Source of the DNA: Kordiimonas aestuarii
Lineage (GTDB): Bacteria > Pseudomonadota > Alphaproteobacteria > Sphingomonadales > Kordiimonadaceae
NCBI RefSeq assembly: GCF_025574465.1
Contig: NZ_JAOBPP010000008.1
Coordinates: 1 to 64,000 of the forward strand
Direction of reading: 5' to 3'
Length of the DNA: 64,000 bases
The translations under genes and the position numbers were made by a program. The notes under the pieces are model-generated. The model ran no database searches. It saw only the letters and a list, made by a program, of their open reading frames with translations, and had not been told where the DNA came from. Below, piece by piece: positions 38,373 to 47,362 of this stretch. Positions within the stretch are counted from its first letter, which is position 1. Each line of letters opens with the position of its first letter.

Positions 38373-40517
38373 TCAATACATCTTCTTGTGGGATTTGGCT
38401 TTTTTCGTGCGCGTGCCGGGGCGGCCGCCAGTGGCGCGGCCTTTGGGCTTGAGGCGCTTGTCATCAATGCCTAGTTCACCCGCTTCCAGTTTGCGAATTT
38501 CATCGCGCACGCGTGCGGCTTCCTCAAACTCGAGGTTCTCAGCTGCCTCGCGCATTTTACCCTGCAATACCTCAAGGTGTTTCTTGAGGTTGGAGCCGAC
38601 GAGATGGTCGGCATCCGCACCGATATCGACAGTAACATAATCGCCCGCCGCCACATGAGCCATGAGGTCGCCCACGTTTTTCTTCACTGTTGTTGGGGTG
38701 ATGCCGTGCGCCTCATTGTAGGCGACTTGCTTGGCGCGGCGGCGGTTGGTCTCGTCAATGGCTTTTTCCATCGACCCTGTGATCCTGTCGGCATAAAGGA
38801 TGACACGGCCTTCCGAGTTCCGCGCCGCGCGACCAATGGTCTGGATCAGCGAGCGTTCGGAGCGCAGGAAACCCTCCTTGTCAGCATCAAGAATGGCCAC
38901 CAGCCCACACTCGGGGATATCAAGGCCCTCACGCAAGAGGTTGATGCCCACAAGCACGTCAAAAGCGCCAAGGCGCAGGTCACGGATGATCTCGATACGC
39001 TCAAGCGTGTCGATGTCCGAGTGCATATAACGCACCTTCACACCGTTTTCGTGCAGATATTCCGTCAGGTCCTCAGCCATGCGTTTGGTGAGGGTGGTCA
39101 CCAGCACGCGCATGCCGCGCTCGGCCATCTTGCGCGCCTCGTGCATCAGGTCATCCACCTGTGTATCCACAGGGCGGATGTCGATCTCGGGGTCAATAAG
39201 GCCGGTGGGGCGGATAACCTGTTCGGTGAACACACCGCCGGTTCGCTCCATCTCCCAGTCCCCGGGCGTGGCAGACACATACGTGGTCTGCGGACGCATG
39301 GCGTCCCATTCCTCGAACTTGAGCGGACGGTTGTCCTTGCATGACGGCAGCCGGAAGCCATAATCCGCCAGCACGGATTTGCGCTTGGCGTCCCCCCGGC
39401 TCATGCCGCCAATCTGGCTCACGCTCACATGGCTTTCGTCCACAAACAGCAGGGCATTTTCAGGGATATATTCAAAAAGCGTCGGGGGCGGGTCGCCTGG
39501 GTTGCGGCCGGTCAGATAGCGGCTATAGTTCTCAATACCCGCGCAGGAGCCCGTGGCTTCCATCATCTCGAGGTCAAAGCGCGTGCGCTGCTCAAGTCGC
39601 TGGCTTTCGAGAATACGCCCACGTTCCTCATACCATTTCAGCCGGTCTGTCAGTTCCTTCTTGATCGACTTGATGGCCTGATCCAGCGTCGGGCGTGGCG
39701 TGACATAGTGACTGTTGGCGTAAATCTTCACCTGCTCAAGTGTGCGGGATTTTTCGCCGGTCAGCGGGTCAAACTCCACGATCTCTTCAATTTCGTCACC
39801 AAACATCATCAGGCGCCATGCGCGGTCTTCATAGTGGCTGGGGAAAATGTCAATCACGTCCCCACGCACCCGGAAGGTGCCGCGCTGGAAGGCCGCATCG
39901 TTCCTTGTGTATTGCATGGCGACAAGGCGGCGCAGCAGCTCGCGCTGGTCCACCTCCATGCCCTGTTGCAGCATGAAGGTCATCGCCGTATAGGTTTCCA
40001 CGCTGCCGATACCATAGATGCAGGACACAGACGCCACGATGATCACATCGTCGCGCTCCAGCACCGCACGGGTCGCGGAGTGACGCATACGGTCGATCTG
40101 CTCGTTGATCGTGGCTTCCTTCTCCACGAACGTATCCGTGCGCGGCACGTAAGCCTCAGGCTGGTAATAGTCATAATAGGAGACAAAATATTCGACCGAG
40201 TTATTGGGGAAGAAGCTTTTAAACTCCCCATACAGCTGGGCGGCGAGTGTCTTGTTGGGTGCCAGGATAAGCGCCGGGCGCTGCGTCGCTTCAATGACCT
40301 TCGCCATGGTGTATGTCTTGCCCGAGCCAGTAACCCCCAGAAGCACCTGGTCCTGCTCGTGCGCTTTCACACCTTCGACAAGTTCCTTGATCGCGGTCGG
40401 CTGGTCCCCGGACGGCGTGAATTCAGACACGAGTTCAAACGCGATACCGCCTTCCGACTTTTCCGGCCGCGCGGGCCGGTGCGGCACAAAAGGGACATTG
40501 GCGTCATCGGGTATCAT
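38373..40517 (-). CDS. uvrB: Excinuclease ABC subunit B
   Basis: UvrB is the DNA damage-verifying helicase of nucleotide excision repair. The 714-residue protein has the Walker A motif in [16 protein letters not shown], the damage-probing beta-hairpin region [22 protein letters not shown], helicase motifs such as [13 protein letters not shown] and [38 protein letters not shown], and the C-terminal UVR motif [19 protein letters not shown] that contacts UvrC. Full length. A ribosome site GAGGAG precedes the ATG at 40517. Confidence 0.98.
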   Translation of the reverse strand: MIPDDANVPFVPHRPARPEKSEGGIAFELVSEFTPSGDQPTAIKELVEGVKAHEQDQVLLGVTGSGKTYTMAKVIEATQRPALILAPNKTLAAQLYGEFKSFFPNNSVEYFVSYYDYYQPEAYVPRTDTFVEKEATINEQIDRMRHSATRAVLERDDVIIVASVSCIYGIGSVETYTAMTFMLQQGMEVDQRELLRRLVAMQYTRNDAAFQRGTFRVRGDVIDIFPSHYEDRAWRLMMFGDEIEEIVEFDPLTGEKSRTLEQVKIYANSHYVTPRPTLDQAIKSIKKELTDRLKWYEERGRILESQRLEQRTRFDLEMMEATGSCAGIENYSRYLTGRNPGDPPPTLFEYIPENALLFVDESHVSVSQIGGMSRGDAKRKSVLADYGFRLPSCKDNRPLKFEEWDAMRPQTTYVSATPGDWEMERTGGVFTEQVIRPTGLIDPEIDIRPVDTQVDDLMHEARKMAERGMRVLVTTLTKRMAEDLTEYLHENGVKVRYMHSDIDTLERIEIIRDLRLGAFDVLVGINLLREGLDIPECGLVAILDADKEGFLRSERSLIQTIGRAARNSEGRVILYADRITGSMEKAIDETNRRRAKQVAYNEAHGITPTTVKKNVGDLMAHVAAGDYVTVDIGADADHLVGSNLKKHLEVLQGKMREAAENLEFEEAARVRDEIRKLEAGELGIDDKRLKPKGRATGGRPGTRTKKAKSHKKMY

Positions 40518-40621
40518 TGGTAAAGCTCCTCAGCTGTATTTCCGGCCTGCTTTTATATCGCGGCCCGTATAATGGGGAACTTGCCTCGTTCACGGTTTGT
40601 TTTCAAGTCTTGATTGATATC

Positions 40622-40638
40622 TGCACAAAAATTGTGCG
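40622..40638. promoter_or_regulatory. NtrC-like enhancer palindrome upstream of torF
   Basis: TGCACAAAAATTGTGCG matches the NtrC consensus TGCACCA-N3-TGGTGCA at 11 of 14 defined positions. Its centre lies about 140 bases before the predicted sigma-54 start, a normal distance for an enhancer. Which enhancer-binding protein acts here is inferred. Confidence 0.6.
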
Positions 40639-40716
40639 CCTATAATTTAATCGCTGTTTATTTTTTAAACACTCGCGCCTACGCCAGATTCGATGAATAT
40701 TTTTATTATTTATTTA

Positions 40717-40729
40717 AATCAATACCTTA
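40717..40729 (+). promoter_or_regulatory. Integration host factor (IHF)-like site
   Basis: AATCAATACCTTA matches the IHF consensus WATCAANNNNTTR fully and lies in an AT-rich tract between the NtrC-like palindrome and the sigma-54 promoter. IHF commonly bends DNA at such promoters. Confidence 0.5.
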
Positions 40730-40745
40730 ACTTAATTTCTGAATC

Positions 40746-40761
40746 TGGCACACAGCTTGCT
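40746..40761 (+). promoter_or_regulatory. Sigma-54 (RpoN) promoter of torF
   Basis: TGGCAC-ACAGC-TTGCT fits the consensus TGGCACG-N4-TTGCW with exact -24/-12 spacing. The predicted start near 40772 leaves a leader of about 39 bases before the torF ATG. Confidence 0.75.
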
Positions 40762-40810
40762 GATAAGGGGTCAACAACACAAAAATAATCACTTATCTGG
40801 AGGAAGACCC

Positions 40811-41530
40811 ATGCCCACTATTCTGTTCTCTAGTTCCAAGTTCAAGTCCGCCTGCACCGCGTCCGCTTTGACAATTGGCCTTGTTGCGCCAGCCATGGCC
40901 ACCGGCGCTTCGGCGCAGGAAAGCACGAGTCGGTTCACACTATCCGCGAACGCGGCGATCGTGAGCGAATACCGCTTCCGCGGCCTTTCGCTCTCCGATC
41001 ATGATCCTGCAATCCAGGGCGGCTTCGACGTGAGCCATGAGAGCGGCTTTTATGTCGGCACATGGGGCTCCTCTATCGAGAGTTACGCAGGCTCGGAATT
41101 CGAGCTTGATATCTATGGCGGCTACGCGACCGAGATCGGAGGCCTTGCCTTCGATGTCGGCCTCCTAGCCTACACCTACCCCGGCTCGAGCGATACCTAC
41201 TATCTGGAACTATACAGCTCGATCGGTGGAACTGCAGGGATCGTCGACTGGACCCTGGGCGCGGCCTATGTCTGGGACCAGGATAATGTTGGCGGCACCG
41301 ACAATATCTACATCTATGCCGACGCAAGCGTCCCGCTGGGAGACACCCCTTTCTCCCTCGCCGGTCACTTGGCTTATGAGGACGGCGCGTTCGGTGATGG
41401 TAAATGGGATTGGAACGCAGGAGTTGCCTATGCCTTTGAACAATTCTCTCTCTCAGTAAGCTATGTGGATACCAATGTTTCCGGGATCGGCAAGGGGGCG
41501 GTCGTCGGCATGATCTCCGCTAGCTTCTAA
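40811..41530 (+). CDS. TorF-family putative porin
   Basis: The 239-residue outer-membrane protein has a signal peptide (residues about 1-35, ending ATGASAQ) and a beta-barrel of the TorF/Gcw_chp type, starting FTLSANAAIVSEYRFRGLSLSDHDPAIQGGFDVSHESGFYVGTW. Aromatic, glycine-rich strands follow, with a terminal aromatic residue (MISASF). In other proteobacteria TorF-type genes often adjoin glnK-amtB, suggesting passage of small nitrogen compounds. The sigma-54 promoter seen here fits nitrogen control. GGAGGAAGACCC precedes the ATG at 40811. No clear terminator follows the stop, so transcription may continue into the hairpin array. Confidence 0.85.
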   Translation: MPTILFSSSKFKSACTASALTIGLVAPAMATGASAQESTSRFTLSANAAIVSEYRFRGLSLSDHDPAIQGGFDVSHESGFYVGTWGSSIESYAGSEFELDIYGGYATEIGGLAFDVGLLAYTYPGSSDTYYLELYSSIGGTAGIVDWTLGAAYVWDQDNVGGTDNIYIYADASVPLGDTPFSLAGHLAYEDGAFGDGKWDWNAGVAYAFEQFSLSVSYVDTNVSGIGKGAVVGMISASF

Positions 41531-41544
41531 CGAGAGGGAATCGC

Positions 41545-41590
41545 GGCTCGCCTGACAGGATACCTTCCCATCCTAAAGGCATCATGAGCC
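41545..41590 (+). repeat. Hairpin 1, loop ACCTTCCC
   Basis: The inner stem AGGAT/ATCCT (41557-41561 with 41570-41574), then GCCT/AGGC and GGCTC/GAGCC outward, surrounds loop ACCTTCCC (41562-41569). It starts 14 bases after the torF stop. Confidence 0.75.
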
Positions 41591-41601
41591 GCCCTTCCCG
41601 A

Positions 41602-41635
41602 ACATAAGCAAATGCTGACCTTCATTTGCTTATGT
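41602..41635 (+). repeat. Hairpin 2, loop GCTGACCTTC
   Basis: A perfect 12-bp stem, ACATAAGCAAAT (41602-41613) with ATTTGCTTATGT (41624-41635), surrounds loop GCTGACCTTC (41614-41623). Confidence 0.8.
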
Positions 41636-41638
41636 AAC

Positions 41639-41657
41639 GCCCGCCATACTCGCGGGC
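41639..41657 (+). repeat. Hairpin 3, small GC stem
   Basis: GCCCGC (41639-41644) pairs with GCGGGC (41652-41657) around CATACTC. It lacks the shared loop and may act as a spacer. Confidence 0.6.
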
Positions 41658-41660
41658 AAA

Positions 41661-41694
41661 GGGGTAGCAAGCAACCTTCCCTGCTTCCTATCCC
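41661..41694 (+). repeat. Hairpin 4, loop ACCTTCCC
   Basis: The stem GGGGTAG...AAGCA pairs with TGCTT...CTATCCC (one G-U pair, one C-C mismatch) around loop ACCTTCCC at 41674-41681. The same loop as hairpins 1 and 6 sits on an unrelated stem. Confidence 0.75.
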
Positions 41695-41701
41695 GATGAG
41701 A

Positions 41702-41740
41702 TGACACAGGCCTGATGCTGACCTTCATCACCCTGTGTCA
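41702..41740 (+). repeat. Hairpin 5, loop GCTGACCTTC
   Basis: TGACACAGG (41702-41710) with CCTGTGTCA (41732-41740), an internal bulge, then TGAT/ATCA, surround loop GCTGACCTTC (41717-41726). The loop is identical to that of hairpin 2. Confidence 0.8.
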
Positions 41741-41758
41741 GCCATGAAAGTGGCATTT

Positions 41759-41793
41759 GAGCGCGTATAAGCTACCTTCCCAGCTTGGCGCTC
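41759..41793 (+). repeat. Hairpin 6, loop ACCTTCCC
   Basis: The stem GAGCGC (41759-41764) with GCGCTC (41788-41793), then AAGCT/AGCTT, surrounds loop ACCTTCCC (41774-41781). Third copy of this loop. Confidence 0.75.
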
Positions 41794-41803
41794 ATCCCTC
41801 CCC

Positions 41804-43194
<1,391 letters not shown>

Positions 43195-43223
43195 GCACAT
43201 AAACAGAAAGGTGGCGACGCGTG

Positions 43224-44060
43224 ATGGACCCAAACACCCTTGCCACCTTGCTGATTTTGACCTCTGCCGCGCTGCATGCCAGTTGGAATGCGGTTGTCAA
43301 GCGCCAGCCCAACAAGCTGTCGATCATGGTGTTCATATCGGTCTACGGCGGCCTGCTATATATTCCCTTTGCTCCCTTCTTCCCCCTACCCGAACCATGG
43401 ATGTGGGGATATATCGCGGCCTCTGTCGCCGTGCACTTGTGTTACCAGCTCGCCCTTACCCACGCACTTGAAGTCGGTGAACTGACATTTGTTTACCCCA
43501 TCGCCCGCGGCCTCGGGCCTCTGCTGGTTGCCCTGTTCAGCCTGCTCTTTCTTGAAGGTTCGCTGGCCCCACTCGAATTCGCTGGGGTACTCATTCTCGT
43601 TTGCGGCATCTTCCTGACCGTTAGCGGCCGCATGGATAGCCGTAAGGGCCTGAGCGCCGCACTTATCACCGGCTGCATGATCGCAACCTACACCCTGATC
43701 GACGGCTTTGCTGTCAAAAGGGTTGAAAACCCGGTCACTTTCATCATCTGGGGCGCCCTTAGTTTTGCCCCTGTCTTCGCCACCTATATCGGTATCGTGC
43801 AAGGCCCCGCTTTCCTCATCAACAGCCTCCGTGTCTGGAAACAGGGCCTGCCGGCAGCCGTCGCAGCGCAAGGCGGATACGCCATCGCACTGACAGCACT
43901 TAGCCTTGGCAGCATCGGCGAAGTCGCGGCACTTCGCGAAACCAGCATTATCTTCGCCACCCTGATTGGCGCGCTCTGGCTGAAGGAAAAAGTACACCAC
44001 CGCCAGATCGTTGCCGTCCTTCTCATTGCCCTTGGCGCGGTTTCCCTCAAACTTACCTGA
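43224..44060 (+). CDS. EamA/DMT-family transporter
   Basis: The 278-residue inner-membrane protein has ten predicted helices in two EamA repeats (beginning LATLLILTSAALHASWNAVVKRQPNK and GLSAALITGCMIATYTLIDGFAVKRV). It closes with EVAALRETSIIFATLIGALWLKE, typical of drug/metabolite exporters. The substrate is unknown. The ATG at 43224 is preferred to an adjacent GTG. It follows aatA by 29 bases and may be co-transcribed. Confidence 0.88.
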   Translation: MDPNTLATLLILTSAALHASWNAVVKRQPNKLSIMVFISVYGGLLYIPFAPFFPLPEPWMWGYIAASVAVHLCYQLALTHALEVGELTFVYPIARGLGPLLVALFSLLFLEGSLAPLEFAGVLILVCGIFLTVSGRMDSRKGLSAALITGCMIATYTLIDGFAVKRVENPVTFIIWGALSFAPVFATYIGIVQGPAFLINSLRVWKQGLPAAVAAQGGYAIALTALSLGSIGEVAALRETSIIFATLIGALWLKEKVHHRQIVAVLLIALGAVSLKLT

Positions 44061-44068
44061 ACTACCCC

Positions 44069-44097
44069 TTGACAGAATGTCCGGCTATCATTATTTT
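44069..44097 (+). promoter_or_regulatory. Sigma-70-type promoter for the sdpR-sdpI-like pair
   Basis: TTGACA (44069-44074), a 17-base spacer, then TATTTT (44092-44097). The -35 is perfect and the -10 matches at 4 of 6 positions. It lies directly upstream of the ArsR-type gene. Confidence 0.7.
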
Positions 44098-44099
44098 GG

Positions 44100-44113
44100 T
44101 ATTTAGCGAAATA
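44100..44113. promoter_or_regulatory. Inverted repeat over the expected start site, candidate ArsR/SdpR operator
   Basis: TATTTAGCGAAATA (arms TATTT/AAATA) sits 2 bases after the -10 box. Its position suits repression by the product of the first gene in the operon, as SdpR does. Inference. Confidence 0.5.
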
Positions 44114-44131
44114 ACAAAAAAAGGATCAGAC

Positions 44132-44425
44132 ATGGCTGATGTGTTTCACGCTTTGTCGTCGCCTGTGCGGCGGCAGATCCTAAAAATGCTCAAGGCCCGA
44201 GATATGACAGCGGGTGAAATTGCTGACCGGCTTTCGGTCACCAAATCAACGCTTTCAGGGCATTTCAATGTCCTGAAAGCCGCCGACCTTGTCGTCACGT
44301 CGCGTGACGGCACCACCATTACCTACAGCCTGAACACAAGCGTAGTTGAGGATGTATTGACGCTGATGGTTGGCCTTCTGGGCAACAGCGACGAGAAGGA
44401 TATGCCCGATGCAGATAAAATTTAA
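44132..44425 (+). CDS. ArsR-family repressor (SdpR-like)
   Basis: The 97-residue winged helix-turn-helix protein opens MADVFHALSSPVRRQILKMLKARDMTAGEIADRLSVTKSTLSGHFNVLKAADLVVTSRDG. It has no metal-sensing cysteines, as in SdpR. In Bacillus, SdpR autoregulates its operon and is sequestered by the immunity protein SdpI. Here the next gene encodes an SdpI-like protein, overlapping by 17 bases, so the same pairing is preserved. The upstream ORF part before 44132 is non-coding promoter. Confidence 0.88.
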   Translation: MADVFHALSSPVRRQILKMLKARDMTAGEIADRLSVTKSTLSGHFNVLKAADLVVTSRDGTTITYSLNTSVVEDVLTLMVGLLGNSDEKDMPDADKI

Positions 44426-45068
44426 GAGTGCCTGGGTTATCACTGCAATAACGTTTGCGGTTTGCCTGGCGGGGTACCTGCACATTGATGCCAGCACGCA
44501 AATCCCGGTGCATTGGAACATCGACGGCGAAGTAGACCGGACAGCCTCCCCTCTTGCCGCACTGTTGCCCGTCCCGCTGATACAGGTGGCGGTGCTTATC
44601 ACCTTCACCCTGCTGAAATATTTTGAACCCCGCAAAGAGAACCTCAAAAAGTCAGCCAAGGCGATCGGCGCCACCGCCACGGTCACTGTCGTGTTCCTTG
44701 CGCTTATTGAGCTGGGCATCCTTCTTGAAGCGCTTGGCTACCGGGTTATTGAAGGCAATTACATTATGGTTGGCGTTGGCCTGCTGCTGGCGGTGCTAGG
44801 AAATTATATGTCAAAGATCCGGTCCGGTTTTTTCATTGGAATCCGCACACCGTGGACACTGTCCAACGACAAGGTGTGGCACAAGACTCACCGGGTGGGC
44901 AGCCGACTTTTTGTCGCCGCCGGCATTCTGATCACCCTGTGCTCGCTTTTCCTGCCGAATGTTTTAGCACTGCAAGTGACCGTAACCGCTGTCTTTGTCT
45001 CAACCCTTGTTCCCGTAGTTTATTCATGGTGGGCGTGGAGGATCGAGAAAACGTCGAACGAAGGTTAA
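44409..45068 (+). CDS. SdpI-like membrane protein
   Basis: The 219-residue protein has an N-terminal DUF1648 domain (VITAITFAVCLAGYLHIDASTQIPVHWNIDGEVDR) and a C-terminal SdpI domain (GNYMSKIRSGFFIGIRTPWTLSNDKVWHKTHRVGSRLFV) with six predicted helices. In Bacillus subtilis SdpI protects against the SdpC killing factor and signals to SdpR. No killing factor gene is present here, so it may be an orphan immunity or membrane-stress system. It overlaps the sdpR-like gene, implying coupling. Confidence 0.88.
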   Translation: MQIKFKSAWVITAITFAVCLAGYLHIDASTQIPVHWNIDGEVDRTASPLAALLPVPLIQVAVLITFTLLKYFEPRKENLKKSAKAIGATATVTVVFLALIELGILLEALGYRVIEGNYIMVGVGLLLAVLGNYMSKIRSGFFIGIRTPWTLSNDKVWHKTHRVGSRLFVAAGILITLCSLFLPNVLALQVTVTAVFVSTLVPVVYSWWAWRIEKTSNEG

Positions 45069-45071
45069 ATT

Positions 45072-45088
45072 AATCGATTTTATCGATT
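45072..45088. promoter_or_regulatory. Perfect inverted repeat upstream of dps
   Basis: AATCGATTTTATCGATT, with 7-bp arms, lies just after the sdpI-like stop and about 80 bases before the dps ATG. Candidate operator or weak terminator; not a clear Fur or OxyR site. Confidence 0.4.
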
Positions 45089-45168
45089 GTAACGGAAGAT
45101 TTAATCCATTGGCGTAATGAGAATGGCTGCATTAGATTGTTTTCAACACGCCAAAGGAGGACAACATT

Positions 45169-45630
45169 ATGGCTACTGATTTTAATACCGATGCCAAAAG
45201 CAAGATCGCTGAAGCACTCAAGCCCGTGCTGGCCGAAAGCGTCCAGCTTTATGTTCTCACGCAGAATGTGCACTGGAACGTTACCGGCCCTATGTTTCAG
45301 GCTGTGCATTCCCTGACCGAGGAACAATATCTTGAGCTCGCGCCCGCGATTGATGAAATTGCCGAGCGTATCCGCACTCTGGGTGTCAAGGCACCAGCAA
45401 GTCTTGGTGCCTTTGCAAAACTTGGCAGCATCAAGGACGGTGACGAAAACGCATCAACCGATGACATGGTGAGATCACTTGTGGAAGCCCACTCGCAGAT
45501 CGCAAGTCGCATCCGCCCGATTATCGGTACCGCAGGCGACGCGGGTGACGAGGTAACGGCAGGCCTGTTGACCGACCGCCTGACCGTGCATGAGAAAGCA
45601 CAATGGATGCTGCGTGCCATGCTTGGCTGA
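45169..45630 (+). CDS. dps: Dps-family ferritin-like DNA-protection protein
   Basis: Dps dodecamers bind DNA and oxidise Fe(II) with H2O2, protecting the chromosome. The 153-residue protein has the ferroxidase motif NVHWNVTGPMFQAVHSLTEEQYLELAPAIDEIAERIRTLG with conserved His, Asp and Glu. It then has DDMVRSLVEAHSQIASRIRPIIGTAGDAGDEVTAGLLTDRLTVHEKAQWMLRAMLG. A good RBS (AGGAGGACAACATT) lies before ATG 45169. It converges with the flavoprotein gene. Confidence 0.95.
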   Translation: MATDFNTDAKSKIAEALKPVLAESVQLYVLTQNVHWNVTGPMFQAVHSLTEEQYLELAPAIDEIAERIRTLGVKAPASLGAFAKLGSIKDGDENASTDDMVRSLVEAHSQIASRIRPIIGTAGDAGDEVTAGLLTDRLTVHEKAQWMLRAMLG

Positions 45631-45641
45631 TAGCTCCCCGC

Positions 45642-46916
45642 CTACAGGCGGTCCTTGAGCCAGTAGTAGACAATCGCGCTTGAGACCACCTGCCGGCCCA
45701 GACACCGCCCAATTGGCAAGCGCCATTTGGGCACCCCGGCAAAAAGTTCAAACCGGCTCATGTGGCCGCTGATCGCTTCGCCCAATATTGCCCCCATCAG
45801 GTTGCCCATGTTCACACCGTGCCCTGTGTAGCCAAAACTGTACCAGACATTCTCACCCACACGCCCAACAAGCGGCACTTCACCCAGCGCAACACCAAGC
45901 TTGCCACCCCACTCATGTGTCACCTTCACGCCTTCCAACTCCGGCCAGATACGCAGCAACCGCGGCATCAACTTGTCTCTGATGGATTTGGGCCTGTGGC
46001 CAGAAAAGTTCACCCGCCCGCCAAACAGCACCCTGCCATCTCCAGACATACGGAAATAGTCACAGACCTTTTTCGTATCGCAAATCGCATAGCGATGTGG
46101 ATTCAGGCGGTCCAGCGCGTCTTTTTCCAGCGGCTCGGTGGCGATCAGGTAACTACCGGCGGGGAACGCAAGCCCGCCGAGTTTCATAGGGTATAATTTA
46201 TGGTGGGCATTGGCCGCCAACACCACATGTTTCGCCCGCACTCTGCCATCGCCTGTGTGCACCGTAACGGTTTCACCCTCCTCAATCCTGATGACCGGAC
46301 TGTGCTCATGAAACTGCACCCCCAACTTTTTACAAGCTACATACAGCCCAAGGCATAATTTCAGCGGGTGCAGATGCCCGTCAGACATGCTCAGGAGCCC
46401 GCCCTGATACGCATCACTGCCCATGGTGTCCGCCAGTTCCCGAGCGCCAACCATATGCCAGCCTCGGTCAGGGTACGCGGTCTCCATTTCGTTATAGCTA
46501 TGATAAAGCATTGCGAGCTGGCGGGGGGTCGGCGCGACCTCAAGCCAGCCCGGCGTCAACTCGCAGTCGATACTGTAATCGTCCATGCGGCGGCGGATCA
46601 GGTCATGTCCGGCCCATGTCAGGGCCTTTACATCTTTCGCCCGCGCGCCCCCCCAGTGTTTGGCCAAACGTTCCTGCCCGACAAACCCCCGGATCAATTG
46701 CCCGCCGTTTCGTCCCGAGGCGCCCCAGCCGACCCTCGCGGCCTCCAACACGGTTACAGTTCGTCCTGCCTCCGCCAAAGTGAGGGCGGCAGACAGCCCT
46801 GTGAAACCCGCACCTATCACACAGACATCCGTGTCCGCATCACCTGTGAGCGACGGTTCATCGTCACGCACGGGGACGGATGCCGCATACCAACTGTCGG
46901 GATAGCGTTTGTGCAT
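45642..46916 (-). CDS. FAD-dependent amine oxidase (PuuB/OrdL-like)
   Basis: This 424-residue DAO-fold flavoprotein has the Rossmann motif DVCVIGAGFTGLSAALTLAEAGRTVTVLEAARVGWGASGRNGGQLIRG, the signature of the gamma-glutamylputrescine oxidase group. The C-terminal region has GHGVNMGNLMGAILGEAISG. Likely substrates are gamma-glutamylated polyamines or N-methylated amino acids. No other puu genes are adjacent. The ATG at 46914-46916 has AAAGGGA at correct spacing; an in-frame GTG five codons earlier overlaps that site. Confidence 0.88.
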   Translation of the reverse strand: MHKRYPDSWYAASVPVRDDEPSLTGDADTDVCVIGAGFTGLSAALTLAEAGRTVTVLEAARVGWGASGRNGGQLIRGFVGQERLAKHWGGARAKDVKALTWAGHDLIRRRMDDYSIDCELTPGWLEVAPTPRQLAMLYHSYNEMETAYPDRGWHMVGARELADTMGSDAYQGGLLSMSDGHLHPLKLCLGLYVACKKLGVQFHEHSPVIRIEEGETVTVHTGDGRVRAKHVVLAANAHHKLYPMKLGGLAFPAGSYLIATEPLEKDALDRLNPHRYAICDTKKVCDYFRMSGDGRVLFGGRVNFSGHRPKSIRDKLMPRLLRIWPELEGVKVTHEWGGKLGVALGEVPLVGRVGENVWYSFGYTGHGVNMGNLMGAILGEAISGHMSRFELFAGVPKWRLPIGRCLGRQVVSSAIVYYWLKDRL

Positions 46917-47020
46917 AAAATTCCCTTTCACCGGCTCACTGTAGCGTGATCACCGAGCGGCTGGAAGTCATTCCTTCGCGCTTGCCCGCCCCTGCCTTCC
47001 ATGCTATTACCCGAGCAAGA

Positions 47021-47037
47021 TTGAGAAGCATTCTCAA
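47021..47037. promoter_or_regulatory. Fur-type iron box upstream of feoA
   Basis: TTGAGAAGCATTCTCAA is a perfect 7-bp inverted repeat with a 3-base centre and resembles Pseudomonas-type Fur sites such as GAGAATCATTCTC. It lies 44 bases before the feoA ATG and would repress iron uptake in iron-replete cells. Confidence 0.65.
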
Positions 47038-47080
47038 GTAAAACACGTCGAGTGACCGCGTAAAAACAGGCGAGCCAACC

Positions 47081-47362
47081 ATGAACCACCCTACCCCCAT
47101 TGAGGACGCCGTCCTTGAAAGCTTAGGCACGATGCGCCCAGGCGCACGCGGCCGTATCGCGCATTTCGAGGTATCGGTGGACGAGGGGCAGGATGAAAGC
47201 CTCACAGACCGCCTGCGCGAAGTTGGTTTTGCTGAAAACCTTGAGGTCGAGGTGCTGCATCAGAGCCCGTTCGGTCGTGATCCTATTGCCGTGCGGGTTG
47301 GCAAGATGACCATCGCGCTGCGTCGCAAGGAAGCCAACATTGTCAAGGTTCATCTGGTATGA
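47081..47362 (+). CDS. feoA: Ferrous iron transport protein A
   Basis: The 93-residue SH3-like cytosolic protein stimulates FeoB. It has SLGTMRPGARGRIAHFEVS and the barrel pattern LTDRLREVGFAENLEVEVLHQSPFGRDPIAVRVGKMTIALRRKEANIVKV. The feoB start overlaps its stop by 4 bases (ATGA). An apparent Fur box lies upstream. Confidence 0.94.
   Translation: MNHPTPIEDAVLESLGTMRPGARGRIAHFEVSVDEGQDESLTDRLREVGFAENLEVEVLHQSPFGRDPIAVRVGKMTIALRRKEANIVKVHLV

Noticed and set aside
39429..40523. A 364-codon open frame opposite uvrB
   Set aside because: Antisense shadow of a highly conserved gene; the composition is unlike a real protein.
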